A stretch of 64,000 bases of DNA, taken from NCBI GenBank assembly GCA_009785615.1, contig WQVX01000001.1:1-64000 (forward strand). The letters run 5' to 3'. A program made the position numbers and the translations under genes. The DNA is from Defluviitaleaceae bacterium (GTDB lineage: Bacteria > Bacillota > Clostridia > Lachnospirales > WQUN01). Every line of letters begins with the position of its first letter. The first letter of the stretch is position 1. Positions 1-8,955 of the stretch are shown here, in pieces. Under the pieces are notes generated by a model. The model was not told the DNA's origin and did no database searches. It saw nothing but the letters and a program-made list of their open reading frames with translations.

Positions 1-612
1 ATGGCAAAGGCTATTGTTCTTGGCATTAATACTAAAGAAAATTGCATCCATTTTGTAAAAATTCGATTACAAGAACAAATGGAATATCAACAAAGAATAG
101 TAGAAAAATTTGGAGCCATTGGAGGCTTAATTGCCAAACTATCTTCAGATAATATGCAAATTTCAAAAGATACATTTGAGATAAATGACCGAATAGAATC
201 TGCTGTTGCCAGCAGCGGAGACATGCACCACTCTTTAGAAGAAGCACTTTTTGAATTTAAAAAGCTTGTATTTACTTATAAAGAGATTACTTCTATAGCC
301 CGTAAAACTAATATGTTGTCTATTAATGCAACAATAGAAGCTGCTCATGCAGGAAAATATGGCAGGGGTTTTGCAGTAGTTGCTACAGAAGTAGGAGATT
401 TAGCTCAAAAAAGTATGAATGCAGCTAAGAGAACACAGGATAATAGCGATGATATTTTTAAAGTACTGGATAAATTGACAGAAAAAGCTAACGGACTCAT
501 CAATCAGATAGAAGATATAAAAGACTTTACAACCGGAATAGTAAAACATGCAGATGATATTGCAAAGGAAACCGAAGAGATAGTGCAGTTGATAGAAGAT
601 ATTAAAGAATAA
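1..612 (+). CDS. methyl-accepting chemotaxis protein, C-terminal signalling part (probably truncated by window edge)
   Basis: The 203-residue product is an all-helical chemoreceptor signalling module. Residues about 95-140 hold the hairpin-tip signature seen in receptors that contact CheA and CheW ([24 protein letters not shown] is the family's most conserved stretch, here slightly divergent: SINATIEAA then GRGFAVVA). No membrane segment or ligand domain is present. The first ATG falls on base 1, so the true start probably lies upstream and this is the C-terminal part of a longer receptor; a short soluble receptor is the alternative. A strong terminator follows directly, so this is the end of its transcript. 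It would couple a sensor to the flagellar motor through CheA. Confidence 0.8.
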   Translation: MAKAIVLGINTKENCIHFVKIRLQEQMEYQQRIVEKFGAIGGLIAKLSSDNMQISKDTFEINDRIESAVASSGDMHHSLEEALFEFKKLVFTYKEITSIARKTNMLSINATIEAAHAGKYGRGFAVVATEVGDLAQKSMNAAKRTQDNSDDIFKVLDKLTEKANGLINQIEDIKDFTTGIVKHADDIAKETEEIVQLIEDIKE

Positions 613-655
613 AACAATCCCCTTGGAGAAGTGAACATTCCAAGGGGATTGTTTT
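611..655. terminator. intrinsic terminator after the chemoreceptor gene
   Basis: A perfect 17-bp inverted repeat (611-627 with 639-655, core AATCCCCTTGGA) begins within the stop codon and ends in a T run on the plus strand; the A run at its start lets it also work for the opposite strand, downstream of the tRNA. Confidence 0.9.
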
Positions 656-665
656 TGTTTTATTC

Positions 666-738
666 CGCATCTGGCGCGAGTCGAACGCGCGACCTACCGC
701 TTAGGAGGCGGTTGCTCTATCCTCTGAGCTACAGACGC
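666..738 (-). tRNA. tRNA-Arg (anticodon CCT)
   Basis: Read on the minus strand the 73 bases fold as a cloverleaf. The acceptor stem pairs GCGTCTG with CAGATGC (one G-T pair), the D arm contains AGCTCAGAGGATAGAGC, the anticodon stem is CCGC/GCGG around the loop CTCCTAA, which gives anticodon CCT (reads AGG, arginine), and the T arm contains GTTCGACTC. The discriminator base is G and the CCA end is not encoded. It stands alone between a terminator and the TraX gene. Confidence 0.95.
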
Positions 739-764
739 TTTCTTGCAAGATTGTACCATATCAG

Positions 765-1430
765 CTATACAAAAATCAAGGCTATTATGACAAATAATAA
801 TAAATGTATTGGATAAATGTAATAAAACAGCCATTTTACAGGACGCCCCTGCTTGCCATTAGCACAAGCAATTATAGGTACAGCAAGCAAAGAAGCAATC
901 AGCATAAATAAAGGTGCATCCATGTATATCCAATAGCAAAATAATGCCATAACTCCAAGTTGTATAGGCTTATGTTTGCTTAACACTGCTGTTAAAAATA
1001 TGAAAAGTACTCCAATGCCACCATAGTCACTAGAAATCCATTCCGCTACAAACATAGCTAAAGTAACAGGAATAAGTGATAATATCCATAAAGCCGTCTT
1101 ATCTATATCTTTCAATATTTTAAAAATGAACACACAAACTACACCCAACCATAGGGTATAAAAGATATTTGTATTTTGAAAAAAATCAATGTTTCCATCA
1201 TTAAAGGCTAAGTCAAATGGAATTTCTGAAATTAAGGCGAATATACCCAACCTAAACATGTATTTGTTCATGCTCTTAGTATGGCGACAGCCCTCTGCTA
1301 TAAGATAAACGAATAACGGAAATGCTATCCTACCTATTATTCTAAATCCAATTGACAGCATAAAAACTGCCCCGGCATGATCTATAATCATAGTTATTAT
1401 TGCAATTATCTTTATGGTAAATGCCGTCAT
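765..1430 (-). CDS. TraX family membrane protein
   Basis: The 221-residue product is a polytopic membrane protein with about seven hydrophobic segments. Its N-terminal motif IIAIITMIIDHAGAVF and the GRIAFPLFVYLIAEGCRHT segment are typical of the TraX family, named after an F-plasmid protein that acetylates pilin; in Firmicutes chromosomes its substrate is unknown. The start is the ATG at 1430, which shares one base with the rsmA stop (TAATG), so translation is likely coupled to rsmA; an upstream in-frame ATG at 1460 would lie inside rsmA. Family call is firm, function open. Confidence 0.85.
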   Translation of the reverse strand: MTAFTIKIIAIITMIIDHAGAVFMLSIGFRIIGRIAFPLFVYLIAEGCRHTKSMNKYMFRLGIFALISEIPFDLAFNDGNIDFFQNTNIFYTLWLGVVCVFIFKILKDIDKTALWILSLIPVTLAMFVAEWISSDYGGIGVLFIFLTAVLSKHKPIQLGVMALFCYWIYMDAPLFMLIASLLAVPIIACANGKQGRPVKWLFYYIYPIHLLLFVIIALIFV

Positions 1431-2260
1431 TACTTTAGTGCCTCCGTAAGCACTGCCCAATCACTTAAATTTAATTCCTCTCCGCGAACATTTTCTGAAA
1501 ATCCACATCCTACGATTATAGCGGCTAGTTCCTCTTTGGTAAAAGGATATAGCTCTGCTCCATAAAGGCTATTTACTAATGTTTTGCGACGCTGACCAAA
1601 CCCGGCTTTGATATTGGCAAACAAAGAGCCTTTGTCTGTATCCACCGGAGGATTTTTTAATACCTCCAAATGCACCACCGCAGACCCTACTTGAGGTCTT
1701 GGCATAAAGGAATTAGGCGGAACAAATGCGGCAATAGATGCATTTGCATGATATTGAACCGCTAAAGATAAAGCCCCGTAAGACTTGTCCTTTTTCTTGT
1801 TATTGCTTGCCATTCGCTGGGCCACTTCTTTTTGAACCATTACAGTAATGGATTCAAAACAGAAGTTTTCCAATAAATACATTATTACCGGGGTTGTAAC
1901 GTAATACGGCAAATTGGCCACTACTTTGTTAATGTGTGTGGGAATTTCAAAATCTAATATATCGCTGTGAATGACTTCCACATTAGAACAATCCTTAAAA
2001 ATTTCACCTAAAATATTTACCAGCCTGCCATCTAATTCTACTGCTAAAACTTGCCCGGCACATTCAGACAAAGCTTGAGTAAGCCCTCCTATGCCCGGGC
2101 CTATTTCCAATACTGAATCATCAGACGTGATATTGGGCGCACGGATAATTTTCTTTAAAACATGAGAATCTATAAGAAAGTTTTGTCCTAAAGACTTGCG
2201 AGCATGAATATCGTATTTTTCTAAGATGGCTTTTGTGCCTGAATGTGATGCTATCTGCAT
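1430..2260 (-). CDS. rsmA: 16S rRNA (adenine1518-N6/adenine1519-N6)-dimethyltransferase RsmA/KsgA
   Basis: The 276-residue enzyme has the usual length of RsmA, which dimethylates two adjacent adenines in the 3'-terminal hairpin of 16S rRNA late in small-subunit assembly. Visible motifs are KSLGQNFLID near residue 25, the SAM-binding loop VLEIGPGIGGLTQAL, and the catalytic NLPYYVTTP motif about residue 115. The ATG at 2260 has an AAGGAG site 6 bases upstream. It starts 2 bases after the stop of the ABC permease gene and is coupled to the TraX gene, so all four genes probably form one transcript. Confidence 0.95.
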   Translation of the reverse strand: MQIASHSGTKAILEKYDIHARKSLGQNFLIDSHVLKKIIRAPNITSDDSVLEIGPGIGGLTQALSECAGQVLAVELDGRLVNILGEIFKDCSNVEVIHSDILDFEIPTHINKVVANLPYYVTTPVIMYLLENFCFESITVMVQKEVAQRMASNNKKKDKSYGALSLAVQYHANASIAAFVPPNSFMPRPQVGSAVVHLEVLKNPPVDTDKGSLFANIKAGFGQRRKTLVNSLYGAELYPFTKEELAAIIVGCGFSENVRGEELNLSDWAVLTEALK

Positions 2261-2262
2261 AA

Positions 2263-3063
2263 CTATCTCCTTGGTCGAACTATAATAAGTAATACTAACA
2301 CTGCAATACCTATAAGTACTATAGCACCACCGGGCCGCAAATTAAAGTAAAAAGACAAAATAAGCCCTGCCATAGTAAATAAAAAAGCAAACATTATAGA
2401 GTATATCAAATTTTCTTTATATCCACGAGAAATTTGCATTGCACAGGCTACAGGAATTACCATTAAAGAAGAAATAATAAGTGCTCCAACGGTACGCGCA
2501 GATATGGCTACTGCTACAGCGGTAAGAATGGTAAAAATAAGATTGATAGTATTTACCGGAATCCCTGCCGATACTGCACTTTCTTCATCAAAAGCAATAT
2601 GTAGTAATGGGCGATACAAAAAAATAGTAATACCCACAACGATAATACTAAGCATTGCAATAGAAAAAAGTTCTCCATTACTAATGGCAACTATACTGCC
2701 AAATAAAAAATTATAAAATCCGGCTCCGGGTGCCATACCTGAAAAAACAGCAGCAAGCCCCACTCCTAAAGATAAAGTAATACTGACAGATAATTCTGCA
2801 TACCAAGAAAAACGACGACGAATTAATTCTAAGGCAAGGCCGGCACATATAGCAGCAGCAAAAGCTCCTATTATTGGATTAAAACCTAAAACCAGGCCAA
2901 TAGCTACACCCGCCAACCCCGTATGTGATAAAGCATCACCAACGGTAGACATACGTTTTAGTACTATTACCTGGCCTATCATTGGCGTTATAATAGAAAT
3001 ACACAAGGCTGCTAACAATGCGCGGCGCATGAACTCGAAGCTGAATAATTCTAAAAATAACAT
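2263..3063 (-). CDS. metal ABC transporter permease, ZnuB/MntB type
   Basis: The 266-residue product is a hydrophobic permease of the ABC-3 family with about eight membrane segments. MRRALLAALCISIITPMIG at the N-terminus and the GDALSHTGLAGVAIG motif are characteristic of zinc/manganese permeases that pair with a ZnuC-type ATPase. It lies 36 bases downstream of the ATPase gene. The periplasmic-type binding protein that would select the metal is not in the neighbourhood, so zinc versus manganese cannot be decided; zinc is the more common case. Confidence 0.9.
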   Translation of the reverse strand: MLFLELFSFEFMRRALLAALCISIITPMIGQVIVLKRMSTVGDALSHTGLAGVAIGLVLGFNPIIGAFAAAICAGLALELIRRRFSWYAELSVSITLSLGVGLAAVFSGMAPGAGFYNFLFGSIVAISNGELFSIAMLSIIVVGITIFLYRPLLHIAFDEESAVSAGIPVNTINLIFTILTAVAVAISARTVGALIISSLMVIPVACAMQISRGYKENLIYSIMFAFLFTMAGLILSFYFNLRPGGAIVLIGIAVLVLLIIVRPRR

Positions 3064-3099
3064 AAATGCCTCGATTCAATAATAGTTTTAGATGTTTTT

Positions 3100-3768
3100 T
3101 TAATCATGAAGAGCAATATTTTGATAAAAATCTTTTGGAGAACTTAGCTTAATGCCGCCTTTTTCAAATTGGAGTATGCGGTCAGCATGGTTTAAAATTA
3201 AAGGGACATCGTGCGTTACCATTATTAAAGTAGCATTTTCTTTTTTGTTTAATTTACCAAGAAGGCAACAAATTTGAGTAGCTGCTCCATTATCCATTCC
3301 TACTGTTGGTTCATCTAAAATAATCAAGTCGGGCTTTTTTACCAAGGCTTTAGCCAGCAAAACCCTTTGTTGTTGTCCACCTGACAAACGACCAATAGAT
3401 TGATTGCGATAATCTAACATATCCATTTGTTTTAAGGCGTTATCTACAGTTTTGCGCTGCTCTCGTAAACCTATATTCATTTTTATAGGTATACCAAGGC
3501 TAACAATCTCTGCTACTGTAGCAGGAAAGTCCGGGTTAAAGGCGGAAGCTCGCTGAGCTAAATATGCAACATTATTTGTCAGTACATCCGCACAGCCCAA
3601 AGTCGGTTTTAGTAATCTTAGCAAAAGTTTTAACAAAGTGCTTTTGCCGGAACCATTTATCCCCGCTACACAAATAAATTCACCTTTTTTTACATCAAAA
3701 CTTACATTTTTGAGGATCGGTTCTTTTTCATATTGGAAATACAAGCTCTTAACGGTTATAATCTCCAT
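3100..3768 (-). CDS. metal ABC transporter ATP-binding protein, ZnuC type
   Basis: This 222-residue ATPase energises the neighbouring permease. It has a Walker A motif (GINGSGKST, about residue 36), a Q-loop, the signature [15 protein letters not shown] and Walker [13 protein letters not shown] followed by the H-loop VTHD. The ATG at 3768 is preferred because GGGGTG stands 7 bases before it; the GTG at 3783 would lie inside that site. The upstream gene is divergent and only about 50 bases away, so the operon promoter must overlap its start. Confidence 0.9.
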   Translation of the reverse strand: MEIITVKSLYFQYEKEPILKNVSFDVKKGEFICVAGINGSGKSTLLKLLLRLLKPTLGCADVLTNNVAYLAQRASAFNPDFPATVAEIVSLGIPIKMNIGLREQRKTVDNALKQMDMLDYRNQSIGRLSGGQQQRVLLAKALVKKPDLIILDEPTVGMDNGAATQICCLLGKLNKKENATLIMVTHDVPLILNHADRILQFEKGGIKLSSPKDFYQNIALHD

Positions 3769-3817
3769 AATGCAACACCCCACTAATATACTATTTTATC
3801 ATATTGGAAGTGAAGTT

Positions 3818-4828
3818 ATGACAATTTTATCAAATTTTTCAATTTTAATTGGCCCTATCATTGGAGCCTTAATAGGGTATTGTACCAATTTGCTTGCTAT
3901 TAGGATGCTATTTAGACCTTTTAAACCCGCATATCTTTTTGGTATGCAATTGCCTTTTACACCCGGATTAATTCCAAAAGAAAAAGCTCGTTTAGCTAAA
4001 AAGATGGCTGAGACAATAGGCGGTCACATTATCACACCGGAGATTTTAACGCGAGATTTAATGGCCTTCATAGAGGTAAATACTCTTGATCAGTTCTTTA
4101 GTCGATGGGGTCTTGACCCGCCTGTAGAGTATATAAAGAAAGGGCTTACAACTCTTGTTGATAAGACCCCGGGTGAGATTATCCCCGCTGTTGCCATTGA
4201 TGGTATTAAAAATGCTATACGCAAATATCTACCACAGGGCTTAGAATATATACTGCAAATTGAGCATCCAAATATTGACGACATAGATAAAAAAGGAGCC
4301 GAATGGCTTAAAAAATTGATACAGGAGCATGTAGGCAGGCTTGCAGGGATGTTCTTAGATCATCAAAAAATATATGGCAGTATCAAACAGGGGCTTACCG
4401 ATTATCTGTCTGAGCCGGATAATATTGAAGTTATAGCTGACAAAATTGATGAAGTAATAGATCGCTTTTGTGAGTCGAGATACTGGGCTGATTGGCAAAA
4501 TCAGACTGATCAAGATCAGTTAAGTCAAGATCAGCTAAGTCAAAACAACATAGAAAAAACGGCAGAACTTTTTGCTCAGTGGGCAGAAAACACATGGGAG
4601 CAAACATTAAAAAAAGCACTTATAACAAGTGCTTTTGAGAAGGCGGCAAATCATATAGCCCAGCATTTAGACATTGAAAGCATGATAGAAACCCAAATTA
4701 ATGCTTTTGAACCTGAAAAGATAGAGGCATTGGTATTGTCTGTAGTTAAGCGTGAGCTTGCTATGGTTATGGCTTTGGGCGGTATACTAGGTTTTATCAT
4801 TGGTTGGATACCGGTTTTGGTGGGGTAG
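3818..4828 (+). CDS. DUF445 family membrane protein
   Basis: The 336-residue product has hydrophobic segments at both ends (residues about 5-27 and 313-335) and a long helical middle, as in the DUF445/YheB family. The N-terminal part with [16 protein letters not shown] and [15 protein letters not shown] is the conserved core. Function is unknown; some relatives are linked to spore or envelope biology. The start is set by GGAAG 7 bases before ATG 3818; longer readings run antisense through the ABC ATPase gene. Around residues 228-238 the motif DQLSQ is duplicated by a 15-base tandem repeat. It converges with the thioredoxin gene, 2 bases apart. Confidence 0.85.
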   Translation: MTILSNFSILIGPIIGALIGYCTNLLAIRMLFRPFKPAYLFGMQLPFTPGLIPKEKARLAKKMAETIGGHIITPEILTRDLMAFIEVNTLDQFFSRWGLDPPVEYIKKGLTTLVDKTPGEIIPAVAIDGIKNAIRKYLPQGLEYILQIEHPNIDDIDKKGAEWLKKLIQEHVGRLAGMFLDHQKIYGSIKQGLTDYLSEPDNIEVIADKIDEVIDRFCESRYWADWQNQTDQDQLSQDQLSQNNIEKTAELFAQWAENTWEQTLKKALITSAFEKAANHIAQHLDIESMIETQINAFEPEKIEALVLSVVKRELAMVMALGGILGFIIGWIPVLVG

Positions 4829-4830
4829 TG

Positions 4831-5142
4831 TTACTCCACCAAAGCAAGTAAATCCTGTTTAGATACTGTACCTACAACACGCTTATACATTTCACCATTC
4901 TTAAATGAAATGATGCTGGGGATACTTATTACTTGATAAGCCCCGGCTAATTTTTTGCTTTGATCCACATTTACTTTGCAGACTAATACTTCTCCATTTT
5001 TTTCGTCTGCCAATTCTTCCAATGTAGGAGCCAGCCTTAAACAAGGCTTGCACCAATTTGCATAAAAATCTACTATAACGGGGATATTACTTTTTTTTAC
5101 TACCTCTTCAAAATTATTATCTGTTACTTCTGTGATAGCCAT
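4831..5142 (-). CDS. trxA: thioredoxin
   Basis: A 103-residue, single-domain thioredoxin that reduces protein disulfides in the cytoplasm. The redox site is W30-C31-K32-P33-C34, with Lys in place of the more usual Gly of WCGPC, and the cis-proline loop SIPS is present. Start ATG 5142 follows a GAGGGAGG site. It has its own strong promoter (5203-5231). The Lys variant is found in some Clostridia thioredoxins and may shift the redox potential, which is inference. Confidence 0.93.
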   Translation of the reverse strand: MAITEVTDNNFEEVVKKSNIPVIVDFYANWCKPCLRLAPTLEELADEKNGEVLVCKVNVDQSKKLAGAYQVISIPSIISFKNGEMYKRVVGTVSKQDLLALVE

Positions 5143-5202
5143 TGTAATTCCTCCCTCTTATTAGTGTGTCCATTAGATAGCATATGATACGTTTGTCCAT
5201 TG

Positions 5203-5231
5203 ATTTTAAATCTTGCTGAGTAGGCTGTCAA
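5203..5231 (-). promoter_or_regulatory. sigma-A promoter of the thioredoxin gene
   Basis: On the minus strand TTGACA (5231-5226) and TAAAAT (5208-5203) are separated by 17 bases, about 60 bases ahead of the thioredoxin start. Confidence 0.75.
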
Positions 5232-5285
5232 CGAGCATCTTTCAACAATCTTTTCATTTATTTTCAATACGTATAAATGTATCTA

Positions 5286-7238
5286 TTATTTAAGCTGGCT
5301 TGGATGCTTGGTGAAAAAGTCTACTTTTGGCTCTAAAAATTTGAAGTTGTGGCCTGAGCTTAGGAAGAATGGCAAAGGCTCATTTATATAAGTCCATTCC
5401 CACAGGCGTTCATCTACACTAAGGAATTCGCGTACTCTTTCTGTACCTTCCGGTGCAAAGGGATGAAGCAATACAGCCGCTACCCTTACTATATGAAAAG
5501 CATCCACTAATGTCTGCGCTCTTAGGGATTCGCCGGATTCTCCGTCAGTGTCGGCTTTTTTTATTTGGGCTGACCAAGTTTTATTTGCATCGCGCAAATA
5601 TACGTCTAGCATATCTATGATTTTGGCAAGTTCAAAGCGATACATTGCCCATTCGTATTCTGAAATTATTTTATCTGCGGCTTGCTTAGTTTCAGCACTC
5701 ACTTCTACTGCCGGTAGTTTGCCATCGTAATATTTTTGCATAGTATAGAAACAGGAACGGATCAATCTGTTATAGACATTGGTTAGTATGTTCCCTTCTG
5801 CCAAAGTTGCGTCAAAGCCTTCTCCACCCATAATTGCTTGTGGCTTAAACGAAATACTGTTGCCGTGGAGTGCCATATGTGCAAAGTGCATACGTAACTG
5901 CTCTACGGTGTAATGATTTAAAAGCTCTTCTGCGCCAGGAGGTTTTACGTCTCCGCTGCTACTGGCCTTGCGATTGCCAAAATATAAATGGCGGTTGGGA
6001 ATTATTATTGGTAGGGCTTCTTGGACAGGACGGCCGGCGATCTCGTTAAGTGCCATAAAAAGCCCCATTGCTGCTACTGCATAGAAATAGATGTTATCTT
6101 CACCGATAAATTGATACACCCTTGTATCTTGATCAAACCACCATTTTTCCCAATCTTCGCCGGTACCTGTTGATTCTTTAAGATAAGCTTGAACAAACGC
6201 CATGGGTATCCACAAGGATTCCGGCCATACCCAGAAGGTTTGGTCAGTTATATCTTCCTTTTCGGGAACAGGTATGCCCCATTTTACATTTCCTGTTAAT
6301 CGGAAGGGAACAAGTGTAGTACCTGTGCGGAAGCGTATGCCATGTTCTCTTAGGATAGTGCAAGCCGCTTCACGGTCTTTTAGCACTTTAAAAGTTATGG
6401 TTGCTGACTTGTTTTCTTCGTTAACGTCTGCCTCGTGGGCCGGCATTTTTGACATAGCAGTGTGCAAATCTTCTAAATCCTCAGTTTTAATTAGGATGGC
6501 GGGATCTTTTAAAAAATCCGCTACATTAGTTAATAAAATTTTGCGGCTTATGCCCTCTTTTTCTAAAAGAGTTTGCCGTTCTTTTAAATCATCGCCAAAG
6601 CGTTCTAAGTCGAAATACCAGTTTTTAACGGCTTTTAGTGATGGCGTTTGGCCTGTGGTAACAATTTTAGGAGCGATCAACTCTCCGGGGCTATATTGAT
6701 GTCCTAGTTCACATTCATCAGCGTAGGCAGTATTAGATTTGCATTTTGCTATGGGGCATCGTCCCTCTACTTGCCTACCATTTAAGATAACTTGATTTTC
6801 TTCATCATAAAATTGTTCTACTTCTTCCAAGCGCAGATATCCGCTTTTGTACCATGCTTCAAACAATTGTGCAGACAGTTCATTTTGAATGCGCCCACCT
6901 TCATATAGTGCGGATGCACCATACAGATTAAGGCTGATATTATAATCATTCAGCACTTTCTTTTGGGCTTTGTGATTGCCTTCTACGAAGTCGGCAATGG
7001 TTCCGGAAAATCCGGCCTCTTTGATGGCCTGATATTTTACTTCTGGCCCTGCACCATAACAGTCTGTCCCCGAAATAAAAATTACATTACCTTTGCCTAT
7101 GCGGTCACGTAAAAATCGGGCGTATATATCTGCATGAATAAACAGTCCCCCGATATGACCCGAGTGCAGATGCTTGTCGCCGTAGGGCATACCGCCGGTG
7201 ACAACGGCTCTTTTAGGAAAGTGTGGTGATGAATTCAT
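5286..7238 (-). CDS. methionyl-tRNA synthetase-like class I tRNA ligase
   Basis: The 650-residue product has the Rossmann fold of class I tRNA ligases and is closest in layout to methionyl-tRNA synthetase, which attaches Met to its tRNA. Seen are GGMPYGDKHLHSGHIGG (HIGH-like, SGHIG), FISGTDCYG, a cysteine-bearing connective region (residues about 160-185), and GEDNIYFY. Two oddities: the KMSKS loop reads RKASSS, and the region before KWGIPVP carries an insertion of about 60 residues (DLEDLHTAMSKM onward). There is no C-terminal tRNA-binding domain. ATG 7238 is preferred, with GGAGG 8 bases upstream. It could be the cell's main MetRS of a divergent clade or a paralogue with another role. Confidence 0.8.
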   Translation of the reverse strand: MNSSPHFPKRAVVTGGMPYGDKHLHSGHIGGLFIHADIYARFLRDRIGKGNVIFISGTDCYGAGPEVKYQAIKEAGFSGTIADFVEGNHKAQKKVLNDYNISLNLYGASALYEGGRIQNELSAQLFEAWYKSGYLRLEEVEQFYDEENQVILNGRQVEGRCPIAKCKSNTAYADECELGHQYSPGELIAPKIVTTGQTPSLKAVKNWYFDLERFGDDLKERQTLLEKEGISRKILLTNVADFLKDPAILIKTEDLEDLHTAMSKMPAHEADVNEENKSATITFKVLKDREAACTILREHGIRFRTGTTLVPFRLTGNVKWGIPVPEKEDITDQTFWVWPESLWIPMAFVQAYLKESTGTGEDWEKWWFDQDTRVYQFIGEDNIYFYAVAAMGLFMALNEIAGRPVQEALPIIIPNRHLYFGNRKASSSGDVKPPGAEELLNHYTVEQLRMHFAHMALHGNSISFKPQAIMGGEGFDATLAEGNILTNVYNRLIRSCFYTMQKYYDGKLPAVEVSAETKQAADKIISEYEWAMYRFELAKIIDMLDVYLRDANKTWSAQIKKADTDGESGESLRAQTLVDAFHIVRVAAVLLHPFAPEGTERVREFLSVDERLWEWTYINEPLPFFLSSGHNFKFLEPKVDFFTKHPSQLK

Positions 7239-7310
7239 TTGGTTTACCTCCAAGTGTATGTTAGTGTATTATAAAAGGGCTATATCCCTGAATTTCCAAA
7301 ATTTTATATA

Positions 7311-7419
7311 AAAAAGTACTACAACTTCCGAAAGGTTGTCGTTCAAAACACCAATCGGCGTTCGTAGGGGATGGGTTAAAACATCACCTGCAAACACAGA
7401 AATCTCTGCCGCTGTAGCA
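7311..7419 (-). ncRNA. small RNA candidate A (or leader RNA of the downstream synthetase gene)
   Basis: A compact minus-strand unit of about 109 bases lies between a strong promoter (7426-7454) and a hairpin with T run (7321-7339, then TTTTTT at 7316-7311). Its first bases form a stem CTACA/TGCAG around an inner stem CAGA/TCTG with the internal loop GCG opposite GTT. Next comes GGTGATGT (7388-7381) and ATCCCCT, which can pair imperfectly. The same parts recur in candidate B, the first also at 41.05 kb and the second also in C. No T-box sequence is present although a synthetase gene follows; readthrough into that gene remains possible. Confidence 0.6.
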
Positions 7420-7425
7420 AAAAAT

Positions 7426-7454
7426 AGTATAGCCTAACTTTCCCTTTTTTTCAA
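7426..7454 (-). promoter_or_regulatory. sigma-A promoter of RNA candidate A
   Basis: TTGAAA (7454-7449), 17-base spacer and TATACT (7431-7426) on the minus strand. The motif CTACAGCG begins exactly 8 bases after the -10 box. Confidence 0.8.
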
Positions 7455-7491
7455 GCCCTGCAAGAAGGTGGAAATGGGTTGTATGTTGCGC

Positions 7492-7521
7492 AAAAAAACC
7501 GTCTTATTAGACGGTTTTTTT
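7492..7521. terminator. bidirectional intrinsic terminator
   Basis: ACCGTCT/AGACGGT stem flanked by seven As and seven Ts; it ends the minus-strand envelope cluster and isolates it from RNA candidate A. Confidence 0.9.
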
Positions 7522-7580
7522 GTGAAACAACGAGAAGCTGTGAACACAACTTTTTAGTTGTCGGGCAAATTTGCTGCGTT

Positions 7581-7850
7581 TTAACGTGATCCACGCCCTG
7601 TTCGCCTTGTACTTGATCCTCGTCCTGTATTCGACGATTGAGTATTATTTTGTTGACGCTGCGCACGCGAGACATTACTATATAAAAAAGTATCATCACT
7701 TTGAGTTACTCTAAAACTTCCATCGCGAACATAATTACATGCTGTTTGTTCAAAATCGACAGATTTTAAGCTACTTCTTTTAACCAGCATAATTACTACA
7801 GAAATGGCTATGCCAATTAACAGACTAATCAGTACAGATTCAATACTCAT
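7581..7850 (-). CDS. small membrane protein resembling the C-terminal part of TPM-domain (YdjH-like) proteins
   Basis: An 89-residue protein with one membrane helix at residues about 5-25, a basic linker, the segment NYVRDGSFRVTQSDDTFLYS and a low-complexity Ser/Gly/Arg tail. The segment and tail resemble what follows the membrane helix in TPM-domain proteins such as B. subtilis YdjH, but the TPM domain itself is missing. The ATG overlaps the stop of the preceding gene (TAATG), so it is translationally coupled. A longer start at 7928 lies inside the upstream gene. Role is unknown; context ties it to the two genes before it. Confidence 0.7.
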   Translation of the reverse strand: MSIESVLISLLIGIAISVVIMLVKRSSLKSVDFEQTACNYVRDGSFRVTQSDDTFLYSNVSRAQRQQNNTQSSNTGRGSSTRRTGRGSR

Positions 7851-8941
7851 TATATGCCTCCCATTAGCATGATTATAATGTTTACCACTACAGTGATAAT
7901 GATAGCCATAATTATAAGCTGCCGCCAAAATATGCCCCAGTCGGTAGGTAAATCACCTACAAATTTACCTGTTTGGCCATTCATAGCAAAAATATAATTT
8001 TTATCCTGCCATTTGGCATTCAGTACCCATACAGGCAGTAAAGCATATTTTACTGTACTTTTTCTTAAATGAATGTCACGATGTTCCGGAGATACACTTA
8101 CATAGCCCGTAACAGTTCTTGAAAAAGCTACCTCAGTACTTTTTTTTATGCGCCGGTTTGCTCGTTCAATGCAATGCTCTGCACAAAAGTCAAATTTATC
8201 TGCAAGGAAACCTGACAAGAAGGCTGTTTGAAATGGCACTGCTGCTTTTGCGTCAAAAGGCTCTATAGATTCCATTAAATCATTAGACATTTTGGCAGAT
8301 GCATCAACGGGAACATCATCAAATGCCATATTGCCTTTGCGCACTACATTAAAAAATTTAGTTTCAGTATAGTTATATTGGGCATCGCTCCAACTACGGA
8401 TTGTTGTTGCTTTATAACGCATAGAGGCATCTACTTCAGCATCAAATAGCCAAAAAGGAACATACACACCTTTTATTTCCTCTAGCTTTTTTGATGATTT
8501 AAATGTCCCGGGCAGTAGACGCTTACCTGTCAAATGCTTTGAAAGAGATTCTTGAGCCGCTTTTTTATCTAGCTTGAAAGGAATTATAAGATCCGGTCGC
8601 GCACTACCTGAAAGCTTTCCCTTCATTACTACAGGGCTTCCGCAAAAAGGACAGCTTGTAGCCGCTGTTGTAGCATCAACGATGATTTCTCCGGCACAAG
8701 AGTTACAGGCAAATACATTCATGCTTTCCTCTTCGCCTTCTTGCCATTTGGAATCTTCGTGAGAACTCCATTCAATTTCTTCTTGTTTTGCCTCTTGTTC
8801 TTTTAACAGCACATCATCATAAGCTTTAAGCGACTCTACATCAAAGGCAGAGTCGCAAAAAGGACACTTCATTTGCTGAATTTCACTATCAAAATTAATA
8901 GCTCCATCGCAATTTGGGCATTTATAATCTATTAACGCCAT
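7850..8941 (-). CDS. zinc-ribbon membrane protein, YdjG-like
   Basis: The 363-residue product opens with two TFIIB-type zinc ribbons (YKCPNCDGAINF...KCPFC at residues about 6-30; FACNSCAG...SCPFCGSP at about 75-100), followed by a beta-rich middle often misannotated as a PriA-like helicase, and ends with one membrane helix (about 338-360). There is no helicase motif. Homologues such as B. subtilis YdjG sit with SPFH proteins in an envelope-stress locus. Start ATG 8941 lies 14 bases after the SPFH gene and the stop overlaps the next start. Confidence 0.8.
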   Translation of the reverse strand: MALIDYKCPNCDGAINFDSEIQQMKCPFCDSAFDVESLKAYDDVLLKEQEAKQEEIEWSSHEDSKWQEGEEESMNVFACNSCAGEIIVDATTAATSCPFCGSPVVMKGKLSGSARPDLIIPFKLDKKAAQESLSKHLTGKRLLPGTFKSSKKLEEIKGVYVPFWLFDAEVDASMRYKATTIRSWSDAQYNYTETKFFNVVRKGNMAFDDVPVDASAKMSNDLMESIEPFDAKAAVPFQTAFLSGFLADKFDFCAEHCIERANRRIKKSTEVAFSRTVTGYVSVSPEHRDIHLRKSTVKYALLPVWVLNAKWQDKNYIFAMNGQTGKFVGDLPTDWGIFWRQLIIMAIIITVVVNIIIMLMGGI

Positions 8942-8955
8942 TCAACCATATCTCC

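Noticed and set aside
2505-2535. Another CTACAGCG stem-loop inside the metal permease gene
   Set aside because: GCTACAGCGG occurs, but the following hairpin, the GTGTTTG part and a promoter are absent; it is ordinary coding sequence.
7311-7419. T-box riboswitch in front of the synthetase gene
   Set aside because: No GGTGGNACCGCG-type T-box sequence, and the unit is too short for Stem I plus antiterminator.
7451-7699. 82-residue minus-strand reading frame
   Set aside because: It overlaps the small membrane protein gene and the terminator, has no ribosome site and no protein-like composition.
7850-8941. PriA-like helicase annotation
   Set aside because: Only zinc ribbons resemble PriA; no Walker or helicase motifs exist, and there is a C-terminal membrane helix.
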